64,000 nt of DNA from Pseudonocardia endophytica (lineage in GTDB: Bacteria; Actinomycetota; Actinomycetes; Mycobacteriales; Pseudonocardiaceae): contig NZ_SMFZ01000001.1 in assembly GCF_004339565.1 (NCBI RefSeq), forward strand, positions 868,001 through 932,000. Reading direction: 5' to 3'. Both the position numbers and the translations under genes were made by a program. Below the pieces are notes generated by a model. That model was given only the letters and a program-made list of their open reading frames with translations. It had not been told where the DNA came from and searched no databases. Positions 45,742 through 59,792 of the stretch are shown here, in pieces. Numbering within the stretch: position 1 is the first letter of the stretch; every line of letters starts with the position of its first letter.

Positions 45742-47177
45742 ACGGCATCGGCGCGACGCAGCTGGCCGAGCTCTGCGGCGACGTCCACACCGGACGCGAT
45801 CCGGCGTACCGCACGCTGACCGACGCGATCCGGGTGCTCGTGTCCGACGGCCGGCTGCCCGCCGGGACCCGGCTGCCCGCCGAACGCGCGCTCGCCGAGC
45901 GGCTGCGGGTCAGCCGGGTGACCGTCACCCGCGCCTACCGCGACCTGCGTGAGGACGGCTGGGCGGACGCCCGGCAGGGCGCCGGGACGTGGGTGCGGCT
46001 CCCGGGCGGGCGGGTCGACGGCGTCTGGGCACCCGGGCCGAGGCGCAGCGGGGTGATCGACCTAGCGCACGGCGCGCCCGCCGCCCCGGACGTGCTGTCC
46101 ACACTGGTCCGCCGGGCCGCCGACCGGCTCGACGCGGAGCTCACCGGGCACGGCTACGGGCCGGAGGGCCTGCTCGCGCTGCGCGAGCGGATCGCCGCCC
46201 GGTACACCGCCCGCGGCGTGCCCACCGAGCCGGACGCGATCGTCGTCACCGGCGGTGCACTGCACGCGATCCACCTCGCCGTCGCCGAGCTGGCCTTGGC
46301 GGGTGACCGGGTGCTCGTCGAACACCCCACGTATCCGTCCGCTGTGGACGTGCTCGCCGACGCGGGAGTGCAGGCAGTCCCGGTGGCCGTCGAGGGCGCC
46401 GACGTCGAGACCGTGCTGCCGCGGGCCGCGCGGCAGACCGCCGCCAGGGCCGCGTACGTGATGACCGACTTCCAGAACCCGACCGGCGTCCTCCTCGACG
46501 ACGACGCCCGCGCCCGCCTGCTGCACCGTCTGGCCCGGCAGGGCACGGTGACGATCGTCGACGAGACGTTCGCCGAGCTGGACCTGCGGTCGTCCGGACC
46601 GGCGTTCCTGCCGTGCGCGGCACACGCGCCGCGCGAGGCCGACGTGGTGACCGTCGGCGGATTGAGCAAGATCGCCTGGGGCGGGTTGCGGCTCGGCTGG
46701 GTCCGTGCCGGGTCCGAGCACGCGGCCCGGATCCGGCGGCGGCTGGCCCGCTCCCAGATCGCGCCGCCGGTGATGGAACAGCTGATCGCCGTCGAGGTGC
46801 TGGACGCGATCGACGGGATCCGCGCCGAGCGGGTAGCGGCGCTGCGGGCGCGGAGGGACCACCTGGTCCGCGAGCTGCGACGGGAGCTGCCGGACTGGAC
46901 GTTCACCGTGCCGGACGGCGGGCTGATGCTGTGGTGCGACCTGGGCGCCGAGGTGTCCACCGCGCTGACCGCGCACGCCGCACGGCACGGGCTGGTGCTC
47001 GCCCCGGGACCGCGGTTCGGGGCCGGACACGCGTTCACCGACCGGCTACGGCTCCCGTTCACCCATCCCGAGCCGGTGCTCACCGAGGCCGTGCGGCGGC
47101 TGCGGCGCGTGTCCGACGAGGTCGTCGGCGGCGCCGTCACGCGCGCCACGCCCCCGGTCGGGGAGCTCGTCGTCTGA
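45738..47177 (+). CDS. MocR-type regulator (GntR HTH fused to aminotransferase domain)
   Basis: A 479-residue PLP-binding transcription factor. Residues about 15-80 are a GntR winged helix (YRTLTDAIRVLVSDGRLPAG, RLRVSRVTVTRAYRDLRED). Residues 110-460 form a fold-type I aminotransferase-like domain with LAHGAPAAPDV, GYGPEGLLALRERIA, MTDFQNPTGVLLDD and the PLP-Lys region VTVGGLSKIAWGGLRLGW. TTG 45738 is the first start in frame after GGAGGG; the choice is uncertain. It is divergent from YczE, the usual target type. Confidence 0.92.
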   Translation: MDGIGATQLAELCGDVHTGRDPAYRTLTDAIRVLVSDGRLPAGTRLPAERALAERLRVSRVTVTRAYRDLREDGWADARQGAGTWVRLPGGRVDGVWAPGPRRSGVIDLAHGAPAAPDVLSTLVRRAADRLDAELTGHGYGPEGLLALRERIAARYTARGVPTEPDAIVVTGGALHAIHLAVAELALAGDRVLVEHPTYPSAVDVLADAGVQAVPVAVEGADVETVLPRAARQTAARAAYVMTDFQNPTGVLLDDDARARLLHRLARQGTVTIVDETFAELDLRSSGPAFLPCAAHAPREADVVTVGGLSKIAWGGLRLGWVRAGSEHAARIRRRLARSQIAPPVMEQLIAVEVLDAIDGIRAERVAALRARRDHLVRELRRELPDWTFTVPDGGLMLWCDLGAEVSTALTAHAARHGLVLAPGPRFGAGHAFTDRLRLPFTHPEPVLTEAVRRLRRVSDEVVGGAVTRATPPVGELVV

Positions 47178-47194
47178 TCGGTCGCGCGGACCGG

Positions 47195-52466
<5,272 letters not shown>

Positions 52467-52524
52467 CGGTGATCGCGGCTCGTCGGGTCCCCACCGCGCC
52501 GCATCCCTCGGATAGGTTGTGCCG

Positions 52525-52824
52525 ATGGCAGACAGTGCGCCGCTGCACGTCGTGCGCGACGGTCGGAAGGTCCGCATCCGGCTGGGTGCGCCGATCGAGC
52601 GCGCGGACGTGACGGTGGCGAGCCGGATCCGCCGGGCGATCTCCCGCGGCGAGCTGGTGGCGGGCGACAAGCTGCCGAGCGAGAACCAGATGGCCCGCGC
52701 CCTCGACGTGAGCCGCGACCCGATCCGGCGCGGCCTCCAGCTCCTGGCCGCCGACGATCTCGTGGAGGGCAGGCAGGGCTCCGGATGGTTCGTGCGCGAG
52801 GGCGTCACGACCGACTCGGTCTGA
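52525..52824 (+). CDS. Small GntR-type winged-helix protein without effector domain
   Basis: A 99-residue protein that is little more than a GntR helix-turn-helix (ADVTVASRIRRAISRGELVA, LPSENQMARALDVSRDPIRR, GLQLLAADDLVEGRQGSGWF). No ligand-binding domain follows, so it would act as a minimal repressor. TAGGTT at 52513-52518 followed by six bases and ATG indicates a leaderless start. It is at the left edge of a patch of very small genes that may be accessory DNA. It is convergent with the next gene. Confidence 0.82.
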   Translation: MADSAPLHVVRDGRKVRIRLGAPIERADVTVASRIRRAISRGELVAGDKLPSENQMARALDVSRDPIRRGLQLLAADDLVEGRQGSGWFVREGVTTDSV

Positions 52825-52843
52825 CGCCGGCGACGGCGCCGCA

Positions 52844-53266
52844 TCAGAAGAACTGCCCGTCCGACCCGCGCACCACGTAGACCAGCCCCTTCCCCTCCGG
52901 ACCGGTCGGGGACCCGGCCCGTTTCAGGGCACCGTTGCGCAGCAACGACTTCGCCCGGCCCAGGTGGTCCTCGGTCCCGACCACCGCGATCCGGTTCTCG
53001 AGCGTCGACACGACGGCCCACACCGCCCCGGCGGCGTGCGCGGCCTCGACGCCGGCACGCCGGACGGGCTCGTGCCAGCGGGCCGCGGAGGCGCAGGCCG
53101 ACGGCAGGCAACGGCGATGGTCGCCGAGGCCGCACTGGATCTCGATCATGGCGGCGCAGCGGTCGTCCAGCCGACCGAGCGCCTCGGAGCACAGATCCGG
53201 CCACATACCGTCCTCGGCGCACCAGGCGCACGGGTAACGGCGGGTTCGCGGGTCACGGGCAGGCAC
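52844..53266 (-). CDS. Hypothetical Cys-rich protein
   Basis: A 140-residue protein of unknown function. The N-terminal part holds YPCAWCAEDGMWPDLCSEAL and later CGLGDHRRCLPSACASA, seven Cys residues in a pattern that could bind zinc or be disulfide-linked. The C-terminal half (AVWAVVSTLENRIAVVGTED) looks like a small alpha/beta unit. GTG 53266 follows GGGAGGG at some distance. Neighbours are the HTH-only GntR gene and small CxxC proteins. Confidence 0.6.
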   Translation of the reverse strand: MPARDPRTRRYPCAWCAEDGMWPDLCSEALGRLDDRCAAMIEIQCGLGDHRRCLPSACASAARWHEPVRRAGVEAAHAAGAVWAVVSTLENRIAVVGTEDHLGRAKSLLRNGALKRAGSPTGPEGKGLVYVVRGSDGQFF

Positions 53267-53323
53267 CGGACCACCCTCCCACAGCTTGTCATCTCGTATC
53301 CATGTAGGGCACAGTTGTCTTCC

Positions 53324-53551
53324 ATGCCCGACGCACCGGAGACCGGCCGCCCCACGCTGGTCAGCACCCTGGCCGAGATGCCGGACTTGTTAGCCCGGCT
53401 ACAGGCCGACCATCGCGACGACGGCCGCGGCCTGTGTACGGGTTGCCGGACACCGGGCTACGGAACGCCCGGCGAGCGCTGGCCCTGCACGCCGGCCCGG
53501 CTCGCACGAGCGGCACAGGAGATCCTCGACCGGCAGCGGGGCCCGGAGTGA
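53324..53551 (+). CDS. Small CxxC protein
   Basis: A 75-residue protein of unknown function. After an acidic N-terminus (TLVSTLAEMPDLLARLQADH) it has GLCTGCRTPGYGTPGERWPC and ends ARLARAAQEILDRQRGPE. Short proteins of this kind, with one CxxC and a Trp-Pro-Cys, are common in Pseudonocardiales and streptomycetes, often near small regulators. Its stop overlaps a GTG of the next small ORF (GTGA). Start ATG 53324 has no clear Shine-Dalgarno. Confidence 0.6.
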   Translation: MPDAPETGRPTLVSTLAEMPDLLARLQADHRDDGRGLCTGCRTPGYGTPGERWPCTPARLARAAQEILDRQRGPE

Positions 53552-53856
53552 GCACGATCCCCGGCCTGCCAACGCTGGCGTGGCGGACGAGCGACTTCCG
53601 ACTCTTGTCGAACATACGTTCGATACTAGCGGTCGAGCCGACAATTCCGGTCCGGCGACCGCCCGCCGGGCAGGAGCGGCTCGAGCTCGTGTCGGCCACC
53701 GACGGACGGACCCACCGGGTGACGGAGTGGGCCTACGGCTCCGCCCTGGCCGCCCGCACCGGACACTGCGCCGCGGTCTGCGGCCACGTCGTCGTCCTGT
53801 GCGCGCTGGTCACGCCTCCGGGGCCGCCGTGCAGGCGATGCACGCTCCTGCCGTGA
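53548..53856 (+). CDS. Small hypothetical protein with a CxxC end; start uncertain
   Basis: If started at the GTG overlapping the upstream stop, the protein has 102 residues. Only the part from about residue 45 looks like a conserved protein: SATDGRTHRVTEWAYGSALA, RTGHCAAVCGHVVVLCALVT and PPGPPCRRC. The first 45 residues cross an AT-richer stretch with a perfect SOS box. An in-frame GTG at 53689 preceded by GGAGCGG would give a 55-residue protein downstream of that box and may be the true start. Confidence 0.45.
   Translation: MSTIPGLPTLAWRTSDFRLLSNIRSILAVEPTIPVRRPPAGQERLELVSATDGRTHRVTEWAYGSALAARTGHCAAVCGHVVVLCALVTPPGPPCRRCTLLP
53608..53623. promoter_or_regulatory. Perfect actinobacterial SOS box (LexA site)
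   Basis: TCGAACATACGTTCGA matches the actinobacterial LexA consensus TCGAAC-N4-GTTCGA at every fixed position. It lies upstream of the possible GTG 53689 start of a small CxxC gene. No DNA-repair gene is adjacent; the site could be the leftover promoter of a lost gene, for example of the DUF222/HNH type that often carries such boxes. Confidence 0.7.
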
Positions 53857-53862
53857 GCACGG

Positions 53863-54786
53863 TCAGGTCCGGTCCGGCTCCAGGTCGAGGCCGAGGTCAA
53901 GGGCCGTGACCGAGTGCGTCAGGCCTCCGACCGAGATGAAGTCGACACCGGTCGCGGCGAACTCGGCCGCGTTCGCCAGCACCAGCCCTCCCGAGGACTC
54001 CAGCAGGGTGGGGCGGTCGCCCCTGCGCCGGACCGCCTCGGCCGTCTCGGCCGGGGTGAAGTTGTCCAGCAGCACCAGCTCGGCGTCCAGGCCCAGCACG
54101 TCGTCGAACTGCTCGAGCGAGTCGACCTCGATCTCGCACGGCAGGTCCGGGGCGGTCGCGCGGGCGGCGGCCAGCGCCGCGGCGACCGATCCGGCCGCGG
54201 CCACGTGGTTGTCCTTGATCAGGACGGCGTCGCCGAGGCCGAGCCGGTGGTTCATCCCGCCGCCGCAGCGCACGGCGTACTTCTCCAGCAGCCGCAGCCC
54301 GGGCAGCGTCTTGCGGGTGTCCCTGATGGCGGGGCTCGCGGCTCCGACGACCGTGACGGCGTCCACCCAGGCCCGCGTCGCCGTCGCGACACCGGACAGG
54401 TGGCAGAGCAGGTTCAACGCCGTCCGTTCCGCGGTGAGCAGACCGCGGACCGGTGCCCGGACCACGAGGGCAGGCTCGCCGGGGACCAGCGGACGGCCGT
54501 CGTCGAGCGCGGAGAGGACCTCGTAGCCGGACCCGAGCACCTCGTCCAGCACCGCGATCGCGACCGGCACCCCGGCCAGCACGCCTGCCGCCCGCGGCGT
54601 GAACGCGCCGACCCCGACGGCGTCCGCGGGGACGGTCGCCGCCGTCGTCGCGTCCGGGCCGTACCGCAGGTCCTCCTGCAGCGCGGTACGGACGACGCGG
54701 AGCAGGTCCTCGCGATCCGGCTCCCCGATCCCGGACACGCCGCCGACGCCGGCGGCGACCCGCCCGCGCGTGTCGGTCCGGGTCAC
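53863..54786 (-). CDS. nadC: Nicotinate-nucleotide pyrophosphorylase (quinolinate phosphoribosyltransferase)
   Basis: NadC joins quinolinate with PRPP to give nicotinate mononucleotide in de novo NAD synthesis. The 307-residue protein has RTALNLLCHLSGVATATRAW, IRDTRKTLPGLRLLEKYAVR, GGGMNHRLGLGDAVLIKDNH and EIEVDSLEQ, all active-site segments. The first 20 residues ([20 protein letters not shown]) are longer than usual. GTG 54786 overlaps the nadB stop. It is the last gene of nadABC. Confidence 0.96.
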   Translation of the reverse strand: MTRTDTRGRVAAGVGGVSGIGEPDREDLLRVVRTALQEDLRYGPDATTAATVPADAVGVGAFTPRAAGVLAGVPVAIAVLDEVLGSGYEVLSALDDGRPLVPGEPALVVRAPVRGLLTAERTALNLLCHLSGVATATRAWVDAVTVVGAASPAIRDTRKTLPGLRLLEKYAVRCGGGMNHRLGLGDAVLIKDNHVAAAGSVAAALAAARATAPDLPCEIEVDSLEQFDDVLGLDAELVLLDNFTPAETAEAVRRRGDRPTLLESSGGLVLANAAEFAATGVDFISVGGLTHSVTALDLGLDLEPDRT

Positions 54787-56375
54787 GCGGCACCCGCCAG
54801 GGCGTCCGTGGCCACGACCGGTCGCCCGGCACCGTCCAGGACGATCCGCAGGCTCTCCGCCTGCCACCGGTCGTCGCGCTCCGGGAAGTCGGTCCGCACG
54901 TGAGAGCCGCGCGACTCGCGCCGCGTGCCCGCGGCCGCCAGCACGGCCTGCGCCAGCAGCGTCAGCGCCGCGTCCTCGACACCGGAGCGGTCGACCGGGG
55001 CGGCGAGCACGGTCGCCGCCTCGACGGCGTCCGAGGCGGCCGCGAGACCGGCGCCGTCGCGACCGATCGCGGCGCACGTGCTCATCGCCCGCTGCACCAC
55101 CGCGCGGTCCGCGACCGGCACCGCGGGCGATGGCGGGACCAGGTCCGCGTCACGGACACCGTTCCGGTCGGCGACCACCGCCCGTACCACGCGCTCACCG
55201 ACGACCAGGCCTTCGAGCAGGCTGTTCGACGCCAGCCGGTTCGCGCCGTGCAGACCGGTGCGGGCGACCTCGCCCGCCGCGTAGAGGCCGGGAACCCCGG
55301 TCCGGCCGTCGACGTCGGCGACCACCCCGCCACACGCGTAGTGCGCGGCGGGCGTGACCGGGATCGGGTCCCGCGCGGGGTCGATCCCGATCTCACGGCA
55401 GGATGCGGACACGGTCGGGAACCGGCCGGCGAACCCGTCGAGCCCGGTCGCGTCCAGGAAGACGCAGTCGGCACCGGTCTCGGCCATCCGCCGGGTGATC
55501 GCGGCGGCGACGACGTCGCGCGGAGCCAGGTCGGCCAGCGGGTGCACGTCCGCCATGAACGCCTGCCCGGCCCGGTCCCGCAGGATCGCGCCCTCGCCGC
55601 GTACGGCCTCGGTCACCAGCGGGCGCCGCCCGACGGCCGGACCGCTGAAGAGGACGGTCGGGTGGAACTGCACGAACTCCAGGTCCGCTGCGGCGGCACC
55701 GGCCCGCAGCGCGAGCGCGACGCCGTCGCCGGTCGCCGTCTCCGGGTTCGTCGTGCTCGCGTAGAGCTGTCCGTAGCCGCCGGTGGCCAGCAGCACGGCG
55801 GGGGCGCGCAGCACGCCGGGACGTCCGACCCCGTCGAGCACGGCGAGCCCGCCGGCGCGTCCTGTCCGGTCCCGCAGCACGTCGGTCGCCACGTGTCCGG
55901 TGAGGACGGTCAGCTCGCGCTTCCGCGCCGCGGCCACGAGCGCCCGTTCGATCTCCGCACCGGTGGCGTCGCCGCCGGCGTGCACGACCCGGAACGCCGA
56001 GTGCCCGCCCTCTCGGGTGCGGTCCAGGCGGGCCGGGCGGGTGGCATCGGGCACTGCGTCGAACAGGGCCCCGCGCTCGCGCAGCCTGCGCACCGCGCCG
56101 GGCCCGGCGCCGACGATGGCGGCGACGGCGGCCGCGTCGTTCAGGCCCCCGCCCGCGGCGAGCGTGTCCGCCACGTGCGCGTCCACCGAGTCGCCCGCCA
56201 CGTCGCCGAGCACGACGGCCACGCCGCCCTGCGCCCAGCGCGTGCTGCCCGCGTCGACGTCGTCCTTGGTCACGACGACGACGCGCAGGCCGGCCGAGAC
56301 GCCGTCGAGCGCGGCCGTCAGGCCCGCCACACCGGAGCCGACGACGACCAGGTCGGCCTCCGCCTGCCAGGTCAT
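54783..56375 (-). CDS. nadB: L-aspartate oxidase
   Basis: NadB oxidises L-aspartate to iminoaspartate with FAD, the first step of NAD synthesis. The 530-residue protein has the FAD motif [73 protein letters not shown] and a succinate-dehydrogenase-like C-terminal helical region. ATG 56375 overlaps the nadA stop (ATGA). Confidence 0.96.
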   Translation of the reverse strand: MTWQAEADLVVVGSGVAGLTAALDGVSAGLRVVVVTKDDVDAGSTRWAQGGVAVVLGDVAGDSVDAHVADTLAAGGGLNDAAAVAAIVGAGPGAVRRLRERGALFDAVPDATRPARLDRTREGGHSAFRVVHAGGDATGAEIERALVAAARKRELTVLTGHVATDVLRDRTGRAGGLAVLDGVGRPGVLRAPAVLLATGGYGQLYASTTNPETATGDGVALALRAGAAAADLEFVQFHPTVLFSGPAVGRRPLVTEAVRGEGAILRDRAGQAFMADVHPLADLAPRDVVAAAITRRMAETGADCVFLDATGLDGFAGRFPTVSASCREIGIDPARDPIPVTPAAHYACGGVVADVDGRTGVPGLYAAGEVARTGLHGANRLASNSLLEGLVVGERVVRAVVADRNGVRDADLVPPSPAVPVADRAVVQRAMSTCAAIGRDGAGLAAASDAVEAATVLAAPVDRSGVEDAALTLLAQAVLAAAGTRRESRGSHVRTDFPERDDRWQAESLRIVLDGAGRPVVATDALAGAA

Positions 56376-57373
56376 TCGCCGCTCCCCGGGTTGCCGATCT
56401 CGATCATCCGCTGCACCGCGGTGCGGCCGCGCTCGGCCAGCTCGCGGTCGACGTGCACCTCGTCGGTGCCCTCGCGGACCGACCGGAGCAGCGCCTCGGG
56501 GGTGATCATCTTCATGTAGCGGCAGGACGCCCGCTCGTTCACCGCCCGGAAGTCGATTTCCGGCGCCGCCCTGCGGAGCTGGTGCAGCATCCCGACCTCC
56601 GTCGCGACCAGCACCTCCTTCGCCCCGGTCGCGCGCGCCGCGTCGACCATCCCGCCGGTGGAGAGGATCTTGACCCGATCCTCGGGAACCGAGCCGGACG
56701 TCGCCAGGTAGAGCGCGGACGTCGCGCAGCCGCACTCGGGGTGCACGAACAGGTCGGCGTCCGGGTGGGCCTGCGCCTGCGCCGAGAGCTCGGCGCCGTT
56801 GATCCCGGCGTGCACGTGGCACTCCCCCGCCCACACGTGCATGTTCGTGCGGTCCAGGACCCGGCGGACGTGCGCGCCGAGGAACTGGTCGGGCAGGAAC
56901 AGCACCTCACGCTCGACCGGGATCGAGGCCACGACGTCCACCGCGTTCGACGACGTGCAGCAGACGTCCGTCTCGGCCTTCACGGCGGCGGTGGTGTTCA
57001 CGTACGAGACGACGACGGCGTCCGGGTGCTCGGAGCGCCACTCGCGCAGCTGGTCGGCCGTGATCGAGTCGGCGAGCGAGCAGCCCGCGCGGGCGTCCGG
57101 GATCAGCACGGTCTTGTCCGGGCTGAGGATCTTCGCGGTCTCGGCCATGAAGTGCACGCCGCAGAACACGATCGTCGACGCGTCGGACTCGGCCGCGATC
57201 CGGGACAGAGCCAGCGAGTCCCCCACGTGGTCGGCGACGTCCTGGATCGCCGGTAGCTGGTAGTTGTGCGCCAGCAGCACCGCGTCGCGACGTCGGGCCA
57301 GCTCACGGACCTCGGCGAACCACTCCGGCGACGGCTCGGCCGCCGCATCCGGGAGCAGCGTCTCCACGCTCAT
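56372..57373 (-). CDS. nadA: Quinolinate synthase
   Basis: NadA condenses iminoaspartate with dihydroxyacetone phosphate using a [4Fe-4S] cluster. The 333-residue protein has [65 protein letters not shown] and [10 protein letters not shown], which contain the cluster cysteines. GAGGAGG precedes ATG 57373. It is the first gene of nadABC; TACGAT on the minus strand near 57430 is a possible -10 box followed by an inverted repeat that may bind the divergent NrtR regulator. Confidence 0.96.
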   Translation of the reverse strand: MSVETLLPDAAAEPSPEWFAEVRELARRRDAVLLAHNYQLPAIQDVADHVGDSLALSRIAAESDASTIVFCGVHFMAETAKILSPDKTVLIPDARAGCSLADSITADQLREWRSEHPDAVVVSYVNTTAAVKAETDVCCTSSNAVDVVASIPVEREVLFLPDQFLGAHVRRVLDRTNMHVWAGECHVHAGINGAELSAQAQAHPDADLFVHPECGCATSALYLATSGSVPEDRVKILSTGGMVDAARATGAKEVLVATEVGMLHQLRRAAPEIDFRAVNERASCRYMKMITPEALLRSVREGTDEVHVDRELAERGRTAVQRMIEIGNPGSGE

Positions 57374-57397
57374 GGTCGTCCTCCTCGGACGCATCCG

Positions 57398-57420
57398 GTT
57401 TTCGCCTGTCCGGCGGAAAC
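57398..57420. promoter_or_regulatory. Candidate NrtR operator upstream of nadA
   Basis: GTTTTCGCC and GGCGGAAAC form an inverted repeat with one mismatch across TGTCC. It lies 25 bases before nadA, just downstream of a possible -10 box (TACGAT on the minus strand). The adjacent Nudix-HTH regulator is the natural candidate to bind it. Confidence 0.5.
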
Positions 57421-57538
57421 TGCCGAGATCGTAACACCGGGGCCGACCGGAGGGCACCGTCCGAGTGACCTGGACCTCACCTCCCGGCAACCTGCACGAC
57501 ACCCGCCGGCCTCCGGCCCCGACACCGCTCCTCGCGGA

Positions 57539-57573
57539 GATCCGGCGAACGCACCGGGATCCGGCGAACGCAC
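57539..57573 (+). repeat. Short tandem duplication in the nadA-nrtR gap
   Basis: GATCCGGCGAACGCAC occurs twice, separated by CGG, in the intergenic region between nadA and the regulator gene. No gene is seen in this part of the 287-base gap. Confidence 0.6.
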
Positions 57574-57660
57574 GCGCCCGGACGAGCGCGTCCTCCGCCG
57601 CGGTGCGCGGAGAGCGGATCACGAGGCGGACGGGTCGGGACGCCGCTCTACGCTGCGGCC

Positions 57661-58377
57661 ATGACGTCCCACCCGATCGGTCACGAGGTGCTCGCGGCCG
57701 TCCTGCAGATCCGCGGCGAGCGGCTGCGGGTCCTCGTCTGGGAGCGGGCGATGGAGCCGGACGCGGGTCGGTGGGCGCTGCCAGGGGGCCGGCTCGGGGA
57801 CGACGAGGACGTCGAGACGTCGGTGCGCCGCCAGCTCGCGGAGAAGGTCGACGTCCGCGAGGTCACGCACGTCGAGCAGCTGTCGGTGTTCTCCGATCCG
57901 CGGCGGATGGGCGAGGGGCCGCGCCTGATCGCCACCGCGTTCCTCGGGCTCGTCCCGTCCGACGCCGACCCGGCGCTTCCGGACGACACCGCATGGCACG
58001 CCGTCGACGATCTCCCCGCGACCGCGTTCGACCACGACCTGATCATCGACGACGCGCGGGACCGGTTGCGCGCCAAGCTCTCCTACACGAACCTCGGGTT
58101 CGCGCTCGCGCCCGGCGAGTTCACCATCTCCGCGCTGCGCGAGCTCTACGTCGCCGCGCTAGGGCACCCCGTCTCGGCGACCAACCTGCAGCGCGTGCTG
58201 ACCCGCCGCGACCTGCTGGAGCCCACCGGCGAGACGGTCCCTCCGGGCCGCGCGGGCGGGCGCCCGGCCGCGCTGTTCCGGTTCACCGACCGGAGCCTGC
58301 TCGTCACGGACGCGTTCGCCGTCCTGAGACCACCCGGCCGACCATCCGGCACGGGAGCCCGCCCCGTACTACCGTGA
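57661..58377 (+). CDS. nrtR: NrtR-type NAD biosynthesis regulator (Nudix-like domain plus winged helix)
   Basis: A 238-residue protein with an N-terminal Nudix-like domain (1-145) and a C-terminal winged helix ([37 protein letters not shown]), the NrtR architecture. The Nudix box [20 protein letters not shown] has Gln and Lys in place of catalytic Glu residues (RQLAEKV instead of REUxEExG), which fits a ligand sensor rather than a hydrolase. NrtR proteins sense ADP-ribose or related nucleotides. Divergent from nadABC, its probable target. TACGCT six bases before the ATG indicates a leaderless start. Confidence 0.9.
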   Translation: MTSHPIGHEVLAAVLQIRGERLRVLVWERAMEPDAGRWALPGGRLGDDEDVETSVRRQLAEKVDVREVTHVEQLSVFSDPRRMGEGPRLIATAFLGLVPSDADPALPDDTAWHAVDDLPATAFDHDLIIDDARDRLRAKLSYTNLGFALAPGEFTISALRELYVAALGHPVSATNLQRVLTRRDLLEPTGETVPPGRAGGRPAALFRFTDRSLLVTDAFAVLRPPGRPSGTGARPVLP

Positions 58378-58381
58378 CCCG

Positions 58382-59068
58382 GTGGCCGATCGGATCCCGC
58401 TGTTCCCGCTGGGAACGGTGCTGATGCCGGGCGCGGCCCTGCCCCTGCACATCTTCGAGCCGCGGTACCGGCAGCTCACCGTCGACCTGATCACCGGCGA
58501 GATCCCGGAGAAGGAGTTCGGCGTCGTCGCGGTCCGCGAGGGGCACTCCGCGGACACCGACGGGCTCGACGGGATGTACCCGATCGGCTGCACGGCCGCG
58601 CTGCTCGACGCGCGCCGGCTCCCGGACGGGCGCTACGACGTCGTCACCCGCGGCGCGCGGCGCTTCCGGCTGCTGGAGCTGGACGGTGCCGACTCGGAGA
58701 AGCCGTACCTCACCGGTTCGGTCGAGTTCGTGCCGGACGCCGCCGACGACGAGCCCGACGAGCGGCTGGTCAAGATGCTCGACGCGGCCGCGCGGGACGC
58801 GCACCGCCGCTACTGCAGCACGGCGTGGCGTTCCCGGGACTGGAGCGAGCCGGACGACGACGTCCCGTCCGACCAGCTGGCCCACCTGCTGGCGGCGGAC
58901 TGCCTGCTGCCGCTCGGCGAGCGTCAGCAGCTGCTCGAGGAGACCAGCCCGCTGCACCGGCTGCGCGAGATCCGCGCGCTGATGGCCCGGGAGACCGGCC
59001 TGCTCTCGAAGCTGCACGCCGTGCCGGCCCCGCTGGGCGCGTTCTCCGGCGAGCACAGCCCGAACTGA
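58382..59068 (+). CDS. LON peptidase substrate-binding domain protein
   Basis: A 228-residue protein made of a Lon N-terminal-like domain only: IPLFPLGTVLMPGAALPLHI, FEPRYRQLTVDLI, GCTAALLDARRLPDGRYDVV and GARRFRLLEL. No ATPase or protease domain is present. The family is widespread in actinobacteria without a clear role, perhaps as a protein-binding adaptor. TACCGT at 58370-58375 followed by six bases and GTG gives a leaderless start inside the end of the NrtR gene. Confidence 0.9.
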   Translation: MADRIPLFPLGTVLMPGAALPLHIFEPRYRQLTVDLITGEIPEKEFGVVAVREGHSADTDGLDGMYPIGCTAALLDARRLPDGRYDVVTRGARRFRLLELDGADSEKPYLTGSVEFVPDAADDEPDERLVKMLDAAARDAHRRYCSTAWRSRDWSEPDDDVPSDQLAHLLAADCLLPLGERQQLLEETSPLHRLREIRALMARETGLLSKLHAVPAPLGAFSGEHSPN

Positions 59069-59248
59069 CGTCCCAGGCGCGCGACGCGCACGGCCTGCCC
59101 GACGCGCCGCCCGCCACGGCCAGCACGCTCGCCCCCGGAGGGCCCACAAACCCCGAAGAACGCGGAGATCGCGGATCCAACCAGGACGGGCCGCGCAAGC
59201 TCGTCGGACGTCACCGGCCGAGCACGGACCTGCTGCGTGCGCTCCTGC

Positions 59249-59749
59249 TCAGCTCCAGCCGTAAGCCTGCCGCAGCTCGGCGGCGACCCGGTCGAACCGG
59301 TCCCGGTCCAGGACGGCGCCCTCGCGGCGGATGCCGTGCTCCTCGACCTCGAGCACGCGGTCGAGCCGGATGAACGACCCCCGCCCCTCGCGGTCCCACT
59401 CGCCCGACCCGATCGAGATCCAGTTCGCGTCGTCGGCGCGGTGCTGCTGGCTGGAGAGCATCAGGCCCAGCATCTCGGACCCGGATCGGCCGACCACCAG
59501 CAGCGGCCGGTCCTTGCCCTGGGACGGGTCCTCCTCGAACGGCACCCAGGTCCAGACGATCTCCCCCGGGTCGGCGGCGCCGTCCGGCTCCGGCGCGTAG
59601 ACGATCTGGCGCGCCCGCTCCCCCGCGGGAGCGGTCCGCACGCCGGTGTGCCCGGCCGGCGGCGGGGTCGCCTGCTTGTCGTCGGTCTCGGTCAGCATGC
59701 TCAGAACGACGTCCACGCCCTGGCGCAGGAACGAACCCCAGTCAGCCAT
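59249..59749 (-). CDS. PemK/MazF-like family protein
   Basis: A 166-residue protein with a PemK/MazF-type fold in its C-terminal two thirds: GEIVWTWVPFEEDPSQGKDR, PLLVVGRSGSEMLGLMLSSQ and SGEWDREGRGSFIRLDRVL. No antitoxin gene is adjacent, and the form with an N-terminal extension is found as a single gene in many actinobacteria, so a classical toxin role is doubtful. ATG 59749 lies 7 bases after CATGCT, a weak -10 candidate, and is divergent from the alcohol dehydrogenase. Confidence 0.82.
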   Translation of the reverse strand: MADWGSFLRQGVDVVLSMLTETDDKQATPPPAGHTGVRTAPAGERARQIVYAPEPDGAADPGEIVWTWVPFEEDPSQGKDRPLLVVGRSGSEMLGLMLSSQQHRADDANWISIGSGEWDREGRGSFIRLDRVLEVEEHGIRREGAVLDRDRFDRVAAELRQAYGWS

Positions 59750-59792
59750 GGATCACAGCATGGTGCATCGGCGCCGCGGGTATGCGGCCGGT

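Noticed and set aside
59249..59749. PemK/MazF-like protein considered as half of a toxin-antitoxin pair.
   Set aside because: No small antitoxin gene overlaps or adjoins it, and the neighbours are metabolic genes.
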